Below are positions 18,007-28,076 of a stretch of DNA of 64,000 bases, in pieces. Each line of letters begins with the position of its first letter. Position 1 is the stretch's first letter. The position numbers were made by a program, and so were the translations under genes. The DNA lies in contig CAYYPE010000003.1 of the NCBI GenBank assembly GCA_964473465.1, positions 62,001 through 126,000 of the forward strand. The letters run 5' to 3'. Source of the stretch: CALHRB01 sp964473465. GTDB lineage: Bacteria; Bacteroidota; Ignavibacteria; Kapaibacteriales; UBA2268. The notes beneath the pieces are model-generated. The model ran no database searches, was not told the origin of the DNA, and saw only the letters and a program-made list of their open reading frames with translations.

Positions 18007-18771
18007 TCAACCTTTCAGGTATTTTCTTTCTCCGATTTTAGCTATAATTATGCTGATTTCATATAATACAAATAGAGGGGCTGCGAAAATTAGTTGAGAA
18101 ATCGGGTCAGGCGTGGGCGTCAAAACTGCAGCAAGAATTAGAATGGCTACAATTGAATGCCTTCTATACCTTTTCATTCTTTTAACGGATATGATTCCAA
18201 ATCTTGATAGAATAAATGCTACCATCGGCATCTCGAACAATATACCGGCTGCAAGTAAAATCATTACAATGAAGCTATAATATTCATTAATATCAATGAT
18301 GTTTGCAATCTTATCAGAGCCAAACAATGCAGCAAAATTCAACATCGAAGGTATCATTACAAAATATGAAAATGCGACACCTGAAAGAAAGCATAGAGTT
18401 GTAAAAAATGTTATGCGTTTAGCCCATCTTTTTTCTCTGGTATATAATCCCGGTTCGATAAATGACCATAACTGATAAATTATAAATGGAAAAGAAATGA
18501 TTATCCCTGATACTAAAATTACTTTAAAATAAAAAAAAGGTTGACCAAATGGTCTCAGGTTTTGTAATTTCAATCCAACAGAGATTGCAGGCTTAAGCAG
18601 GAAATTATCCATTATTTGATTTATGAATACCCCAGCAATAATACATCCAATTATCAAACCAACCAAAGACCAGATAATTTTTGCCCTGAATTCTTCAAGG
18701 TGGTCAAAGAAGCTCATTTCCTTCTGTTGCTCCTCATTGTTTTCCTGAGTCTCTTTATTTTCTTCGGTCAT
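18007..18771 (-). CDS. tatC: Sec-independent protein translocase TatC
   Basis: The 254-residue protein has the TatC signature MSFFDHLEEFRAKI near residue 20, which forms part of the twin-arginine recognition site. Six hydrophobic segments follow, with the conserved EPGLYTREKRW loop and FSYFVMIPS in between, and the LTPTPDPISQL loop before the last spans. A charged, Glu- and Gln-rich 18-residue head precedes the core. TatC binds twin-arginine signal peptides and assembles with TatA, which is not in this window. A TAAATTTG -7-like element lies about 70 bases before the start on the minus strand. Confidence 0.95.
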   Translation of the reverse strand: MTEENKETQENNEEQQKEMSFFDHLEEFRAKIIWSLVGLIIGCIIAGVFINQIMDNFLLKPAISVGLKLQNLRPFGQPFFYFKVILVSGIIISFPFIIYQLWSFIEPGLYTREKRWAKRITFFTTLCFLSGVAFSYFVMIPSMLNFAALFGSDKIANIIDINEYYSFIVMILLAAGILFEMPMVAFILSRFGIISVKRMKRYRRHSIVAILILAAVLTPTPDPISQLIFAAPLFVLYEISIIIAKIGERKYLKG

Positions 18772-18861
18772 TTGATATTATTTAGAAAAAATGTATTAAT
18801 TAATAATATTATTATTTATATTTAATTATAAAAAATTACAAATTTAGTTAAAATTTTCAGA

Positions 18862-20721
18862 ATGAGTTGGATATTCGGTGCTTTCGGCATAATTAGTATT
18901 GCCGAAAAAAATAGCTTTGAAAAAATTGTCAAGAATTATTTGTTGATTAAGGGTGAGAAATCCCCTTTTTTTCAGGTTGAAGGTAAAAATTTTTGGTTGG
19001 CTGCCGGAGGAAATAATAGAACCCTGAATTTTGGGAAAATAGAACAATCAGAGTATTTCAAATCAAAAAATTTTAACACTAATAACACAGCTTCTGAAGA
19101 TTACTATTGGGTTTCAATTGGTCTTGGGATATTATACGACGCAGGTTTCTACAGATTAATGCGGGATAAGGATTGGATTGATTTTTTTACAAGTGAAAAA
19201 AGTAAAACTGAGGATTTGAATGGACATTTCTGTTCTTTAATTGTTGGTAATGATGAGATAAAAATACTTACTGACCAGTTAGGAACGAGAGATATTTATT
19301 TTGTTCTAAAAGAAAATTTCTTTGTTTTTTCAACCAAGCTGGATTTACTGACAAAATATTCAGGTAAATTTGAAATTGATTTCAAGGAGATTGGCTCTCT
19401 CTGGTTGCTCGAAAGCCAAATAAATACAGGTAGTATTATAAAAAATATTTACAGATTAACAAGCTCAGCTATTATTTCAGCAAGGGTAAATAATAAATTT
19501 GAGATTTCATTTCGAGAAAAACCATGGATACCGCAAAGATTCAATAATGTAAGTGTAACTCAACTTTACGAAAAACTTAACGAGCTTATTTCATTGCCTT
19601 TCAATGAAAATTCCCGAATATTGCTTGCTCTATCTGGAGGTATGGATTCGAGAATGTTGCTTTCAATGTTAATGGAGTCACGTGAGAAGAAGGATATTTT
19701 AAGAAATAATGATGATCCATTTTTCGAGGCATTCACCTTTGGTTTGCCAAAAGATTTAGATGTTGAAATACCTTTAATTTTAAGTAGAAAATTTGGATTT
19801 AAACATAACATTTATTTTGATGATTTTGTTTTTGATGAAATCACTATAACGCAATTGACTGAGTTCGTTCTGAATACCAAATTGACCTTTCCAGCTTCAG
19901 AATATCTCCTTAAGAGGAATTATAAATTCCTTAAATACATAGAATCATTTATCATTGATGGATGTTGGGGTGAAATCACCCGAAGTTCCTTATTCAAGAA
20001 AATTATTTTTTTTGCCCCCAAAGACATACAAAATAGGAATCCACATGTTTTCTTCAAATATATGCAATTCCCTCATGCTGATATTTTTATTGATGAAATC
20101 AACAAACTAATGATGGAGGGAGCTTTGGAACACTTGGAAAACAGCCTTAATTCAATGCCTGATATAAGTATCTACACTCTTAATGATTGGATGGATTTAT
20201 TTGCAGTCAGGACAAAACAACCCAATCTTGTTGGAATCGAGCAGGCAAGGATTGATAATTTGATTAGGAGTTATTCACCATTCGTTCAACCTGACTTTTT
20301 TAATTTAATTTTTGGGGCTGATCCAAACATTAAAAAGAAAGGAAAATTGGTTAAAGAGATTTTTCAAAAAAATAAAAATAGATTAGATAAATATCCCCTG
20401 AATGCCGGTGGTATCAATATACCCTTTTCTTATTCATCTTTGTCAATTACATTAAAAAGGAAATTATTTTCAAAATTTAAAAATAAGAGTTTTTCATATC
20501 GAGATTTACTGTTAGAACAAGGTCATGATTATTTGCATGATTTAATAAATTCAATATCTTTTGCTAATTTTGATTTTTACGACAAAAATAAAATCAATAA
20601 CATTTATTCAAATTTTATAAAAGGGGATCCAAAAGCAATTAGGGAAATTGACTGGTTATTGGCTTTTGAATTGTTCAGAAGAGGCTTAAGGACGAATTAC
20701 TCAAATTCTAAAACACATTAA
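18862..20721 (+). CDS. Asparagine-synthetase-like protein lacking the glutaminase nucleophile
   Basis: The 619-residue protein has the two-domain plan of glutamine-hydrolysing asparagine synthetases. The first 230 residues look like a class II amidotransferase (NTN) fold, including LNGHFCSLI and a LGTRDIYF strand. But the N-terminus reads Met-Ser-Trp, so the Cys2 nucleophile is missing and glutaminase activity is not expected. The second domain has a perfect PP-loop, ALSGGMDSRML with SGGMDS at 258-263, for ATP-dependent amide bond formation. Such proteins either use free ammonia or couple an amine or amide in peptide or polysaccharide pathways. A GNAT-like gene follows 78 bases later on the same strand. 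The function is not assigned. Confidence 0.75.
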   Translation: MSWIFGAFGIISIAEKNSFEKIVKNYLLIKGEKSPFFQVEGKNFWLAAGGNNRTLNFGKIEQSEYFKSKNFNTNNTASEDYYWVSIGLGILYDAGFYRLMRDKDWIDFFTSEKSKTEDLNGHFCSLIVGNDEIKILTDQLGTRDIYFVLKENFFVFSTKLDLLTKYSGKFEIDFKEIGSLWLLESQINTGSIIKNIYRLTSSAIISARVNNKFEISFREKPWIPQRFNNVSVTQLYEKLNELISLPFNENSRILLALSGGMDSRMLLSMLMESREKKDILRNNDDPFFEAFTFGLPKDLDVEIPLILSRKFGFKHNIYFDDFVFDEITITQLTEFVLNTKLTFPASEYLLKRNYKFLKYIESFIIDGCWGEITRSSLFKKIIFFAPKDIQNRNPHVFFKYMQFPHADIFIDEINKLMMEGALEHLENSLNSMPDISIYTLNDWMDLFAVRTKQPNLVGIEQARIDNLIRSYSPFVQPDFFNLIFGADPNIKKKGKLVKEIFQKNKNRLDKYPLNAGGINIPFSYSSLSITLKRKLFSKFKNKSFSYRDLLLEQGHDYLHDLINSISFANFDFYDKNKINNIYSNFIKGDPKAIREIDWLLAFELFRRGLRTNYSNSKTH

Positions 20722-20799
20722 CAATTTTTGATTGAAAAGTATAACTTTAATTTCCTTTTTACAAAGGAATAATTTGTATTATTAATTTTTTGGAAAAAA

Positions 20800-21930
20800 A
20801 TGAATGTTAAAATTGTAAAGGTTGTAACAAAGAAAGACTTAGATAAATTTATAAAATCTCAGTGGAATTTCTACAAAAATGATAAAAATTGGGTTCCTCC
20901 AGTAATAGCTGATAGAAGAAAACTTCTTGATACTAATAAAAACCCCTTTTTCAAACATTCGGAGATTCAACTTTTTTATGCTGAAAATGATGATGGAAAT
21001 ATCATCGGAAGAATTGCAGCTATAACAAATGAAAATCATAATAAAACACATAATGATAATACTGGATTTTTTGGCTTTTTTGAGTGCATAAATGACCAGA
21101 ATGTAGCAAATGAACTTTTTTCTGCTGCAGAAAAATGGCTCAAGGAACTGGGTAAAGATAAAGTAATAGGTCCAGAAAATCCTTCAATGAACGATGAAGT
21201 TGGTCTATTGATAGATGCGTTTGATACCCCTCCAGTAATTTTATCAACGTATAATCCCCAATACTACGTCAATTTGATTGAGAATGCCGGTTATAAAAAA
21301 GCCAAAGATTTATTCGCATTTAAACTAACTCAATCGAGTTATAAAACCGAAAAAGTTCAAAAATTTCAAGGTATTATCAGAGAGAGATACAAATTGACCA
21401 TTAGAGAACTAAATTTAAAAGATAAGAATCAATTCAGGAAAGATATCGAGACATTCAAAGATATTTATAATAAAGCTTGGGTTCCTAATTGGGGCTTTGT
21501 CAGGTGGACTGATGAGGAATTTAATTTTATTGCTGAAGATTTAAAAATGATTGCAGACCCTTCGCTTGTAATCATTGCCGAATCGAAATCTATACCAATT
21601 GGTTTTGGAATTGCAGTTCCAAATGTAAATGAATATTTAATCAATAATAAGAATGGCAGCTTGTTAGGGGCTCTGGTTCAATCTATTTTGCATAAAAACA
21701 AGATAGAATCAATGCGAATTCTTGCTCTTGGCTTGATTCCCGAATATCAAAAAAGTGGAATTGATGGAGTAATTTATTATGAACTCGGCGAAAGAGGTGT
21801 CAAAGCAGGATTTAATTGGGCTGAAGCCTCATGGGTTCTCGAGGATAATTTACCTATGATAAAAGGTTTAACAACTTCGATGAATGCCGAAAAATATAAG
21901 ACTTACAGACTCTACGAAAAGGGCGTCTAA
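20800..21930 (+). CDS. GNAT-superfamily-like protein of the YghO type
   Basis: The 376-residue protein begins with a WVPPVIADRRKLLD segment, then a strand-turn block ending IIGRIAAI, then GPENPSMNDEVGLLIDAF and a TYNPQYYVNLIENAGY helix. This layout occurs in a family of uncharacterised GNAT-related proteins in many Gram-negatives. Its C-terminal half repeats the acetyltransferase-like pattern (RILALGLIPEYQKSGIDGVIYYELGERG, the usual place of the acyl-CoA loop). An acyltransferase role is inferred; no substrate is known. The gene ends one base from the stop of the convergent T9SS gene. It may act with the upstream synthetase-like protein. Confidence 0.6.
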   Translation: MNVKIVKVVTKKDLDKFIKSQWNFYKNDKNWVPPVIADRRKLLDTNKNPFFKHSEIQLFYAENDDGNIIGRIAAITNENHNKTHNDNTGFFGFFECINDQNVANELFSAAEKWLKELGKDKVIGPENPSMNDEVGLLIDAFDTPPVILSTYNPQYYVNLIENAGYKKAKDLFAFKLTQSSYKTEKVQKFQGIIRERYKLTIRELNLKDKNQFRKDIETFKDIYNKAWVPNWGFVRWTDEEFNFIAEDLKMIADPSLVIIAESKSIPIGFGIAVPNVNEYLINNKNGSLLGALVQSILHKNKIESMRILALGLIPEYQKSGIDGVIYYELGERGVKAGFNWAEASWVLEDNLPMIKGLTTSMNAEKYKTYRLYEKGV

Positions 21931-21931
21931 A

Positions 21932-23161
21932 TTATCTGGATTTTATAAATTTAAATGGTTTGGATGAAAATTCATTATTAAAAAGAATAAAATAAATTCC
22001 ATGTGGCAAGTTTATCAAATCTATTTTTGCTAAAGTTGGTGATAAATAGCTTAAATCACCAGTTTGAACTCTTGAGCCTGTTACATTAAATATTTCATAA
22101 GTTCCATCAGGATAGGACTGCCCATCAATTCTTATCATTAAATGACTGAATGTTGGATTTGGGAAAATTGAAATATTTAAGTTTTCCCATTGATACAAAT
22201 TTGAGAGTATATCTTCCCTGATTCTTCTTTCCTTATTAATCCATGAATTATTTTGCCATTCTTCCATTAAAATTATGGTGCTGTCTTGATTGTTGTCATA
22301 GTAGTAGCTAATCCTTATTGTATTTTTCCATTCATAATTTACTGAACGAAACTTATTAATTTTATTTATGCTTCCAAAATCAGTGTATTCATAGGTTTCC
22401 CGAAATGTGTCATACCATTTTTCATTATCGCCCTGCTGATTTATCCATTCAGTCATTCTGTTTTGCTTGTCATAATCGTATAAATTTTGTTCATAATAAA
22501 ACCATTCATTTTTATTTATGTCCCACCCGAAAAGTGATGATTTTCTTAGCAGTTTTTTATCATCAAAGTATTTCAATGTTCTTCCATAATTAACCCATAC
22601 AGAATCTAAAAAGCGAATGTTCAGAATTTCAGTATTCAAATCAAGTGAATCATATTTATAAATTAATTTAGTATAGGGTTCCCATAAAGAATCAGTCCAT
22701 CTTGAGAAAATTTCCAAGAGAATATTTCCCGATTTAGAATATTCATAAGCAAATTGAACGTCATTTTCCCACTTATCATTTTTAAATAAGAGAAAATTCC
22801 GCTCTTTAATCAGGTTATTGTCATAATAAAGTATTTCAAGTTTAGTAGAATTAAGCCAATTATCATCGCTCCATACCTGAGTTGTAATAGCTGTTTGGAG
22901 TTGGCTTTCGTTATAATCATAGAGAATCTTATATTTGTTTAACCAGTTGTTTTTTGAGTCAGGAACTTGAATTAAATGTTCAATTATATTTCCATTATCA
23001 TTGAAGTATCTAATGTGTTTTGCCTGATGTTCCCATTGCTCAAATTCCCATATCTGATAATACCAGACATTGTTTGTGGCGGTTAGGAATTTTTGTGCGG
23101 ATAAAAGCGAAAAAATAGAAAAATGAAAAAAAAATACTGAAATTATCAAAATAGTTTTCAT
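21932..23161 (-). CDS. Secreted repeat protein with T9SS type A sorting domain
   Basis: The 409-residue protein starts with a signal peptide (MKTILIISVFFFHFSIFSLLSAQ). About eight degenerate repeats of roughly 40 residues follow. Each is built from a Tyr-rich strand (YDYN, YYDNN, YEYS), a turn with Asn/Asp-Gly or Asp-Asn, and a W-x-N/W-x-D strand. The last 80 residues are a T9SS C-terminal domain (ISIFPNPTFSHLMI, then GTYEIFNVTGSRV, then LPHGIYFILF). It should be exported by Sec and carried across the outer membrane by T9SS. The binding partner is unknown. The gene upstream on the same strand encodes the same repeats and ends 13 bases before this start. Confidence 0.8.
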   Translation of the reverse strand: MKTILIISVFFFHFSIFSLLSAQKFLTATNNVWYYQIWEFEQWEHQAKHIRYFNDNGNIIEHLIQVPDSKNNWLNKYKILYDYNESQLQTAITTQVWSDDNWLNSTKLEILYYDNNLIKERNFLLFKNDKWENDVQFAYEYSKSGNILLEIFSRWTDSLWEPYTKLIYKYDSLDLNTEILNIRFLDSVWVNYGRTLKYFDDKKLLRKSSLFGWDINKNEWFYYEQNLYDYDKQNRMTEWINQQGDNEKWYDTFRETYEYTDFGSINKINKFRSVNYEWKNTIRISYYYDNNQDSTIILMEEWQNNSWINKERRIREDILSNLYQWENLNISIFPNPTFSHLMIRIDGQSYPDGTYEIFNVTGSRVQTGDLSYLSPTLAKIDLINLPHGIYFILFNNEFSSKPFKFIKSR

Positions 23162-23174
23162 TTTAGTTCCTTAA

Positions 23175-24086
23175 TTAATATATGACTTCTTGCCTGACAC
23201 CATTGAAAGAAAGAACCCAATTGTTATCTCTGAAATCTTCAGTTTGAAATTGAATGATTTCATCTTCATCATTATAAAAATATTTACATCGAGTGTGAAT
23301 AAGCCATTCGTCAAATTCAAGTTTCGAGGCTCTCCATTCAATCAACCTGTCTTTGTCATCATAAAAATATTCTTCTTTAGCATCATTAACCCACATATCA
23401 TCCATAAAAAGTCGAATAATCCATTCCTTGATTAATCCATTGTGATAATAGTTTTTAATCTCCATTGATTTTTCATTCCATTCTTCATCTTTCCATTCGA
23501 AATAGCTTTTTTCAATCTCATTTCCATTATCATCGAATTTAGTTAATTCTTTTTCAGAATAAATAAAATCGATTAAATGTGGCTTAATGGTAATTTTTTC
23601 AACTTCGTTTCCTGAAAAAAAGTTGTAAAAAGTTTGATATTTCAGTTTCCAGTCATTAAACTCCCAAGAAAATACTTTTATTAAGGATATTAATCCATTA
23701 TCATCAAGGTCATATTGAGTTTTGAGTTGATTCACCCAGTTATTCCCATCCCAATTATAAATTATTGTTTCTTCGAGAAAACCATTTTGATTATATATCT
23801 TTTCGGTTTTTGTGCTATAGACCCATTTGTCATTTTCCCAAAAGAAGCCGATAGCCAAAGCATCCTTGCCAAAATGGTTATATTCATAAATAAATCTGAA
23901 ATCATTAACTATTGATTCATTATGAATCTTTTGAATAATTTTTTCTTCTAATTTGTTATAATCCTTATATTTAGCAATTAGTTTCTCTTTTTCAACTGAG
24001 CCATTCTCCAAAAATCTTTCATAGAACCAGATTTCCGTTGAATTCGGATTCTTTCTTTCTTGCTTGTAAATATCTGAAAATAACAT
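23175..24086 (-). CDS. Repeat protein related to its downstream neighbour; signal peptide probably out of frame
   Basis: The 303 residues carry the same Tyr-strand / W-strand repeats of about 40 residues as the next gene (YDLDDNGLISLIKVFSW, YYHNGLIKEWIIRLF, YFYDDKDRLIEWRA) but no T9SS domain. From ATG 24086 there is no complete signal peptide. Just upstream, a TTG at 24120-24118 opens an exported-looking N-terminus (Met-Lys-Asn-Ile-Ala-His-Ile-Leu-Ile...). It joins this frame only if one A is removed from the six-A run at 24112-24117. This could be a sequence error, a slippage site or a real inactivating change. Operonic with the 409-residue gene. Confidence 0.65.
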   Translation of the reverse strand: MLFSDIYKQERKNPNSTEIWFYERFLENGSVEKEKLIAKYKDYNKLEEKIIQKIHNESIVNDFRFIYEYNHFGKDALAIGFFWENDKWVYSTKTEKIYNQNGFLEETIIYNWDGNNWVNQLKTQYDLDDNGLISLIKVFSWEFNDWKLKYQTFYNFFSGNEVEKITIKPHLIDFIYSEKELTKFDDNGNEIEKSYFEWKDEEWNEKSMEIKNYYHNGLIKEWIIRLFMDDMWVNDAKEEYFYDDKDRLIEWRASKLEFDEWLIHTRCKYFYNDEDEIIQFQTEDFRDNNWVLSFNGVRQEVIY

Positions 24087-24262
24087 AATTGATATTAGAA
24101 TATGAGCTATATTTTTTCAAAAATAATCGTAAAAATAAGGAAATAATTAACAAAATACAAAAGCAGATTAAACATTATATTATTTTTCAAATTATTTTAA
24201 TATTTTTATCTTTTAAAAAATGGAAATTCTTAAAAAACTGTTAATTTGCTTTGAAACTTCTT

Positions 24263-25750
24263 ATGACAGAAATTGATAAACCCAGATCTAACTGCGGTAT
24301 AGTTGGCGTATTTAACCATCCCAAAGCTGCGATTTTAACATATTATGCCCTTCACTCTTTACAACATAGAGGTCAGGAAGCAACAGGGATAACATCTTTT
24401 TATTATGATGAGAAGAAAAAGAAGAAACGATATGCTTACAACAAGGGCGAAGGACTGGTATTGGAGGTTTTTTCAAATCCTGATATTCTAACCAGTGTTC
24501 TTAAGGGAGACTCTGCAATTGGACACAATCGCTATTCAACAACAGGTTCATCCACAAGAGCAAACATTCAGCCCTTTACAATCACTTATCATGGTGGTAT
24601 TCTTTCTTTATCTCATAATGGTAATCTTACTAATACCATGACTCTCAGGAATTATCTTGATTCCGAAGGTGCTATTTTTCAGACTACAACAGATACTGAG
24701 ATTTTGCTTCATTTAATAGCTCGAAGTAAACATACCAATCAAATTGACCAAATTATAGAAGCACTAAGAAAGACTAAAGGTGCATATTCCCTGGTAATCT
24801 TAACCGAGGATTCTTTGATTGCTGCAAGAGATCCGCATGGTTTCAGACCATTGAGTATTGGGAGGTTAAAATATGATGATACTTTTGCTTATATTGTTGC
24901 CTCCGAGACATGTGCTTTTGATATCATAGGAGCAGAATACATCCGTTCTGTAAATCACAATGAAATTGTTGTCATCAACAAAAATACTATTGATACCGGA
25001 CAAATGGAATCATATAAAATTATTGATGAAAAACCTGAATCAAGGCACTGCATATTTGAATATATTTATTTTTCAAGACCGGACAGTAAAATTTTCAATC
25101 ATAATGTTGACAAAGTCAGACGAAAGTTAGGTAAAGCTCTTGCCGAAGAAAGTCCCGTTCAATCAAGCGAAGATGAAAGGCTAACTGCATTTGCTGTTCC
25201 TGATAGTGGCAATACTGCTGCTCTTGGCTTTTCAAAGGTTAATTCAGAAAAAGGCAATCCAACTGACTATGACATTGGATTAATTCGAAGCCATTATGTC
25301 GGAAGAACTTTCATATCACCCGGGCAGGATAATCGTGAATTTAAAGTAAAAATTAAATTTAACACTGTCAAAGGTGTTCTGGAGGGTAAAAGAATTGTAG
25401 TAATAGACGATTCGATTGTAAGGGGAACTACTTCAAAATCTTTGATTAGTCTAATCAAGGAGGCAAAACCAAAAGAAATCAATATGAGGATAACTTCGCC
25501 ACCCATCAAGTATCCCTGTCATTATGGAATGGATTTCCCCAGCAAGGAAGAACTAATTGCTAATCATCATGATTCCGAAGAGGAGATAGGTAAAGCTATT
25601 GGTGTTGATAATTTAAAATATTTATCAATTGAAAAATTAATCGAATCAGTCCCAAAAGATAAAGGTGTTGGATACTGCACAGCATGTTTTACGGGTAATT
25701 ATCCCGTTGAAATCGAGAAAAACCACACCAAATTATCAACTGAAGAATAA
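24263..25750 (+). CDS. purF: Amidophosphoribosyltransferase
   Basis: This enzyme makes phosphoribosylamine from PRPP and glutamine, the first committed step of purine synthesis. The glutaminase Cys lies in SNCGIVGVF, after a short leader of ten residues that would be removed. The phosphoribosyl half has the PRPP loop VVIDDSIVRGTTS. Cysteines in YPCHYGMD and YCTACFTGNYP mark the iron-sulfur class typified by Bacillus PurF, so the enzyme is probably oxygen-sensitive. A TTG at 24251 gives four extra residues, but the ATG at 24263 is preferred. It stands alone; purM is 16 kb away. Its stop is 4 bases from that of the convergent gene. Confidence 0.95.
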   Translation: MTEIDKPRSNCGIVGVFNHPKAAILTYYALHSLQHRGQEATGITSFYYDEKKKKKRYAYNKGEGLVLEVFSNPDILTSVLKGDSAIGHNRYSTTGSSTRANIQPFTITYHGGILSLSHNGNLTNTMTLRNYLDSEGAIFQTTTDTEILLHLIARSKHTNQIDQIIEALRKTKGAYSLVILTEDSLIAARDPHGFRPLSIGRLKYDDTFAYIVASETCAFDIIGAEYIRSVNHNEIVVINKNTIDTGQMESYKIIDEKPESRHCIFEYIYFSRPDSKIFNHNVDKVRRKLGKALAEESPVQSSEDERLTAFAVPDSGNTAALGFSKVNSEKGNPTDYDIGLIRSHYVGRTFISPGQDNREFKVKIKFNTVKGVLEGKRIVVIDDSIVRGTTSKSLISLIKEAKPKEINMRITSPPIKYPCHYGMDFPSKEELIANHHDSEEEIGKAIGVDNLKYLSIEKLIESVPKDKGVGYCTACFTGNYPVEIEKNHTKLSTEE

Positions 25751-25754
25751 AATA

Positions 25755-28076
25755 TTATTCAATGATTATTTTTTCTGTTAGTATTAAATCATTGTCAATG
25801 AACTGGCAAACATATAATCCTTTTGCTAAATTCGGTATTTGGACAAATGATTCAAAACCATTCCCATTCGAATTGAAGAAATTTTTTGAATAAACTTCTC
25901 TGCCCATGATATCAGATATTCTGAATTTTACCAATTCAGAGGAAAATTTATCATTCCTTAAATACTTAATAAATAAATAATTATCAGGAGTAAGATAAAT
26001 TTTTATATAACCATCTTTGGAAATCATTCTTCTTGGATCGATGTTGCTAGGATGGTCCAGAACAAATAAACCTGCTTCAGAGGCAAGATACAGTTTTTCT
26101 TCTCCCGGATCGCCAAAGTACCTAAATGACCACATTCTTGATTTTGGTCCGTAACCCCAAATCGGGATTTCCCAGTTTTTACCTCCATTTTTAGTAACAG
26201 CAAGTGTATTCAAATGTCCTGAAGCGGCTCCGGTTTGTTCGTCTGGAAAATATATTGAATAAATAGTTCTGCTGTGATTTGGATGAATTTTGAACCATGA
26301 GGAGCCAGCATCTGTGGTTTTTAGTATTAAACCGTTAACTCCCGCAGCAAAACCAATGTCTTTTGATGGAAAATAAACAGAATATAAACCTAAATTGGTA
26401 TTTGTATTTAATGGGATCCAACTATTTCCTGAATCTTCTGTTTTGAGGATTAAACCATTTTGACCGCAAATATAACCAGTGGAGTTATCAATGAAAAAGA
26501 CTGAGTTTAGTGAATCATTTCTTTGCAAATCTTTAATAGACCAATCAAGTCCACCATTGGTTGTTTTTAATAGTGTTCCGTCCACACCAGTTGCAAATCC
26601 AGTGTTATCATTTACGAAATGGACCGAAAATAAATTCTTATTAACAGGTGAATTTTGCTTTGACCAATTATTTCCTGAATCCGTTGATTTGATGATAGTT
26701 CCGTTATCACATACAGCAAAACCAACGTTAGTGTCGATAAATTTCAATTGATTGATTTTTTCTTTAATCTTTGTATTTATTTCTTTCCATGAAATACCAG
26801 CGTTATCAGTATAGATTAAAAAACCATCTGCTCCAGCTACAAAGCCTTTTCTACCATCAAAGAAAAATACAGTTTTGAAGTAGTTGTTTTCCTGATAAAG
26901 TAGTTTTGACCAATATTCACCCCCGTCAGTTGTTTTAATAATATTTCCATATGCACCAACAACATATCCGGTATCTTTGTTAGGAAAATGAACTGAATAC
27001 AAAGGAGCATTAAATTTTGGAGCTTCAATTGCCCATTCAATGTGTGGGTCATAGGCAATCCAGCTTTTTCCGCCGTCCTGCGATCGTCTTAAAATGCCCA
27101 AGCCGGGAACTCGAATAGAATCTTTAACGTAAAAGTCTTCTGTATAACCTCCGATAAAAACTTCATCTTCGTCACCAAATTTTCTTGTATCGCAAGCCCA
27201 GATGCTTGTATCGGGGAAAGCAATTAAATCCCATGTGTACCCTCCATCAGTTGTTTTATGCAATCCGCCATTTGGTAAATTATTAAAAAACAGATATGTG
27301 ATTACAATGTAACCAACTCTTGGGTCTCTTTCGCTGAAAACAACTCTTGTTACCTCGCAATCACTTTGTCCGCTTGGATTGTTAGTTTTGATTAATTGGT
27401 CAGTATATTTCCAGGTATAACCTCCATCTGTTGAGATAAATACCTCACCAGATGTGCTTCCGGCAACAATTATATTTGAGCTATCGGTTCTGATATTAAA
27501 AGCTCCTATAGTTGTGGGCATAATTGTATCAACTATAGTTCCGTCAGGTCTTCGCACACGATATGTATTAGTAATTGTGGAAAGCGAGTCCCATGTATAA
27601 CCTCTATCAGTGCTCCTATATAAAACTGCATAACGAAAATCACCTGCAAAGACTGTGTCCTTTGAACCGGGCTTGTAGTGCATAGATTTTCCATTCAATT
27701 CAACAGGCGATATTTTGGATAGAACAATTTCCCATGTGTTTCCCTGATCAGTAGTCATTCTAATGGTTCCGAAATTCAAACCCCCGATTAATATCTGATT
27801 AGTATCTTCGGGATTTGGTATAACATTGTTAAACATTGTTGAACCAAACCTATAACCAACTTCAATTGTGTCCCAAGTTCTTCCACCATCATAAGACCGA
27901 TAAAAAATTCTTCCTTCGCCACCAGCATAGATAGTATTATAGTTTTTTGGATTTACAGCAACATCAAATGTGGGTTTGTCAATCAGCATTCTCCATTTAC
28001 CAACTTGACCGAAAAATGTTGAATGGTTTATCAAGGTAATAATAAAAATCAATACAAGGAGTGAATATTTTTTCAT
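25755..28076 (-). CDS. Secreted BNR/Ycf48-like repeat protein with T9SS sorting domain
   Basis: From the preferred ATG the protein is 773 residues, with a signal peptide (MKKYSLLVLIFIITLINHSTFFGQ). At least ten BNR/Ycf48-type blades follow, each with a core such as KTTDGGYTW, KSTDSGNNW or KTEDSGNSW, spaced about 40-45 residues apart as in beta-propellers. The final 80 residues form a T9SS C-terminal domain with strands around YIKIYLTPDN, FRISDIMGREVYS and LAKGLYVCQF. It should be surface-attached or secreted; propellers of this type bind proteins or glycans, and no catalytic residues are evident. An upstream in-frame ATG at 28088 adds four residues. Confidence 0.85.
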   Translation of the reverse strand: MKKYSLLVLIFIITLINHSTFFGQVGKWRMLIDKPTFDVAVNPKNYNTIYAGGEGRIFYRSYDGGRTWDTIEVGYRFGSTMFNNVIPNPEDTNQILIGGLNFGTIRMTTDQGNTWEIVLSKISPVELNGKSMHYKPGSKDTVFAGDFRYAVLYRSTDRGYTWDSLSTITNTYRVRRPDGTIVDTIMPTTIGAFNIRTDSSNIIVAGSTSGEVFISTDGGYTWKYTDQLIKTNNPSGQSDCEVTRVVFSERDPRVGYIVITYLFFNNLPNGGLHKTTDGGYTWDLIAFPDTSIWACDTRKFGDEDEVFIGGYTEDFYVKDSIRVPGLGILRRSQDGGKSWIAYDPHIEWAIEAPKFNAPLYSVHFPNKDTGYVVGAYGNIIKTTDGGEYWSKLLYQENNYFKTVFFFDGRKGFVAGADGFLIYTDNAGISWKEINTKIKEKINQLKFIDTNVGFAVCDNGTIIKSTDSGNNWSKQNSPVNKNLFSVHFVNDNTGFATGVDGTLLKTTNGGLDWSIKDLQRNDSLNSVFFIDNSTGYICGQNGLILKTEDSGNSWIPLNTNTNLGLYSVYFPSKDIGFAAGVNGLILKTTDAGSSWFKIHPNHSRTIYSIYFPDEQTGAASGHLNTLAVTKNGGKNWEIPIWGYGPKSRMWSFRYFGDPGEEKLYLASEAGLFVLDHPSNIDPRRMISKDGYIKIYLTPDNYLFIKYLRNDKFSSELVKFRISDIMGREVYSKNFFNSNGNGFESFVQIPNLAKGLYVCQFIDNDLILTEKIIIE

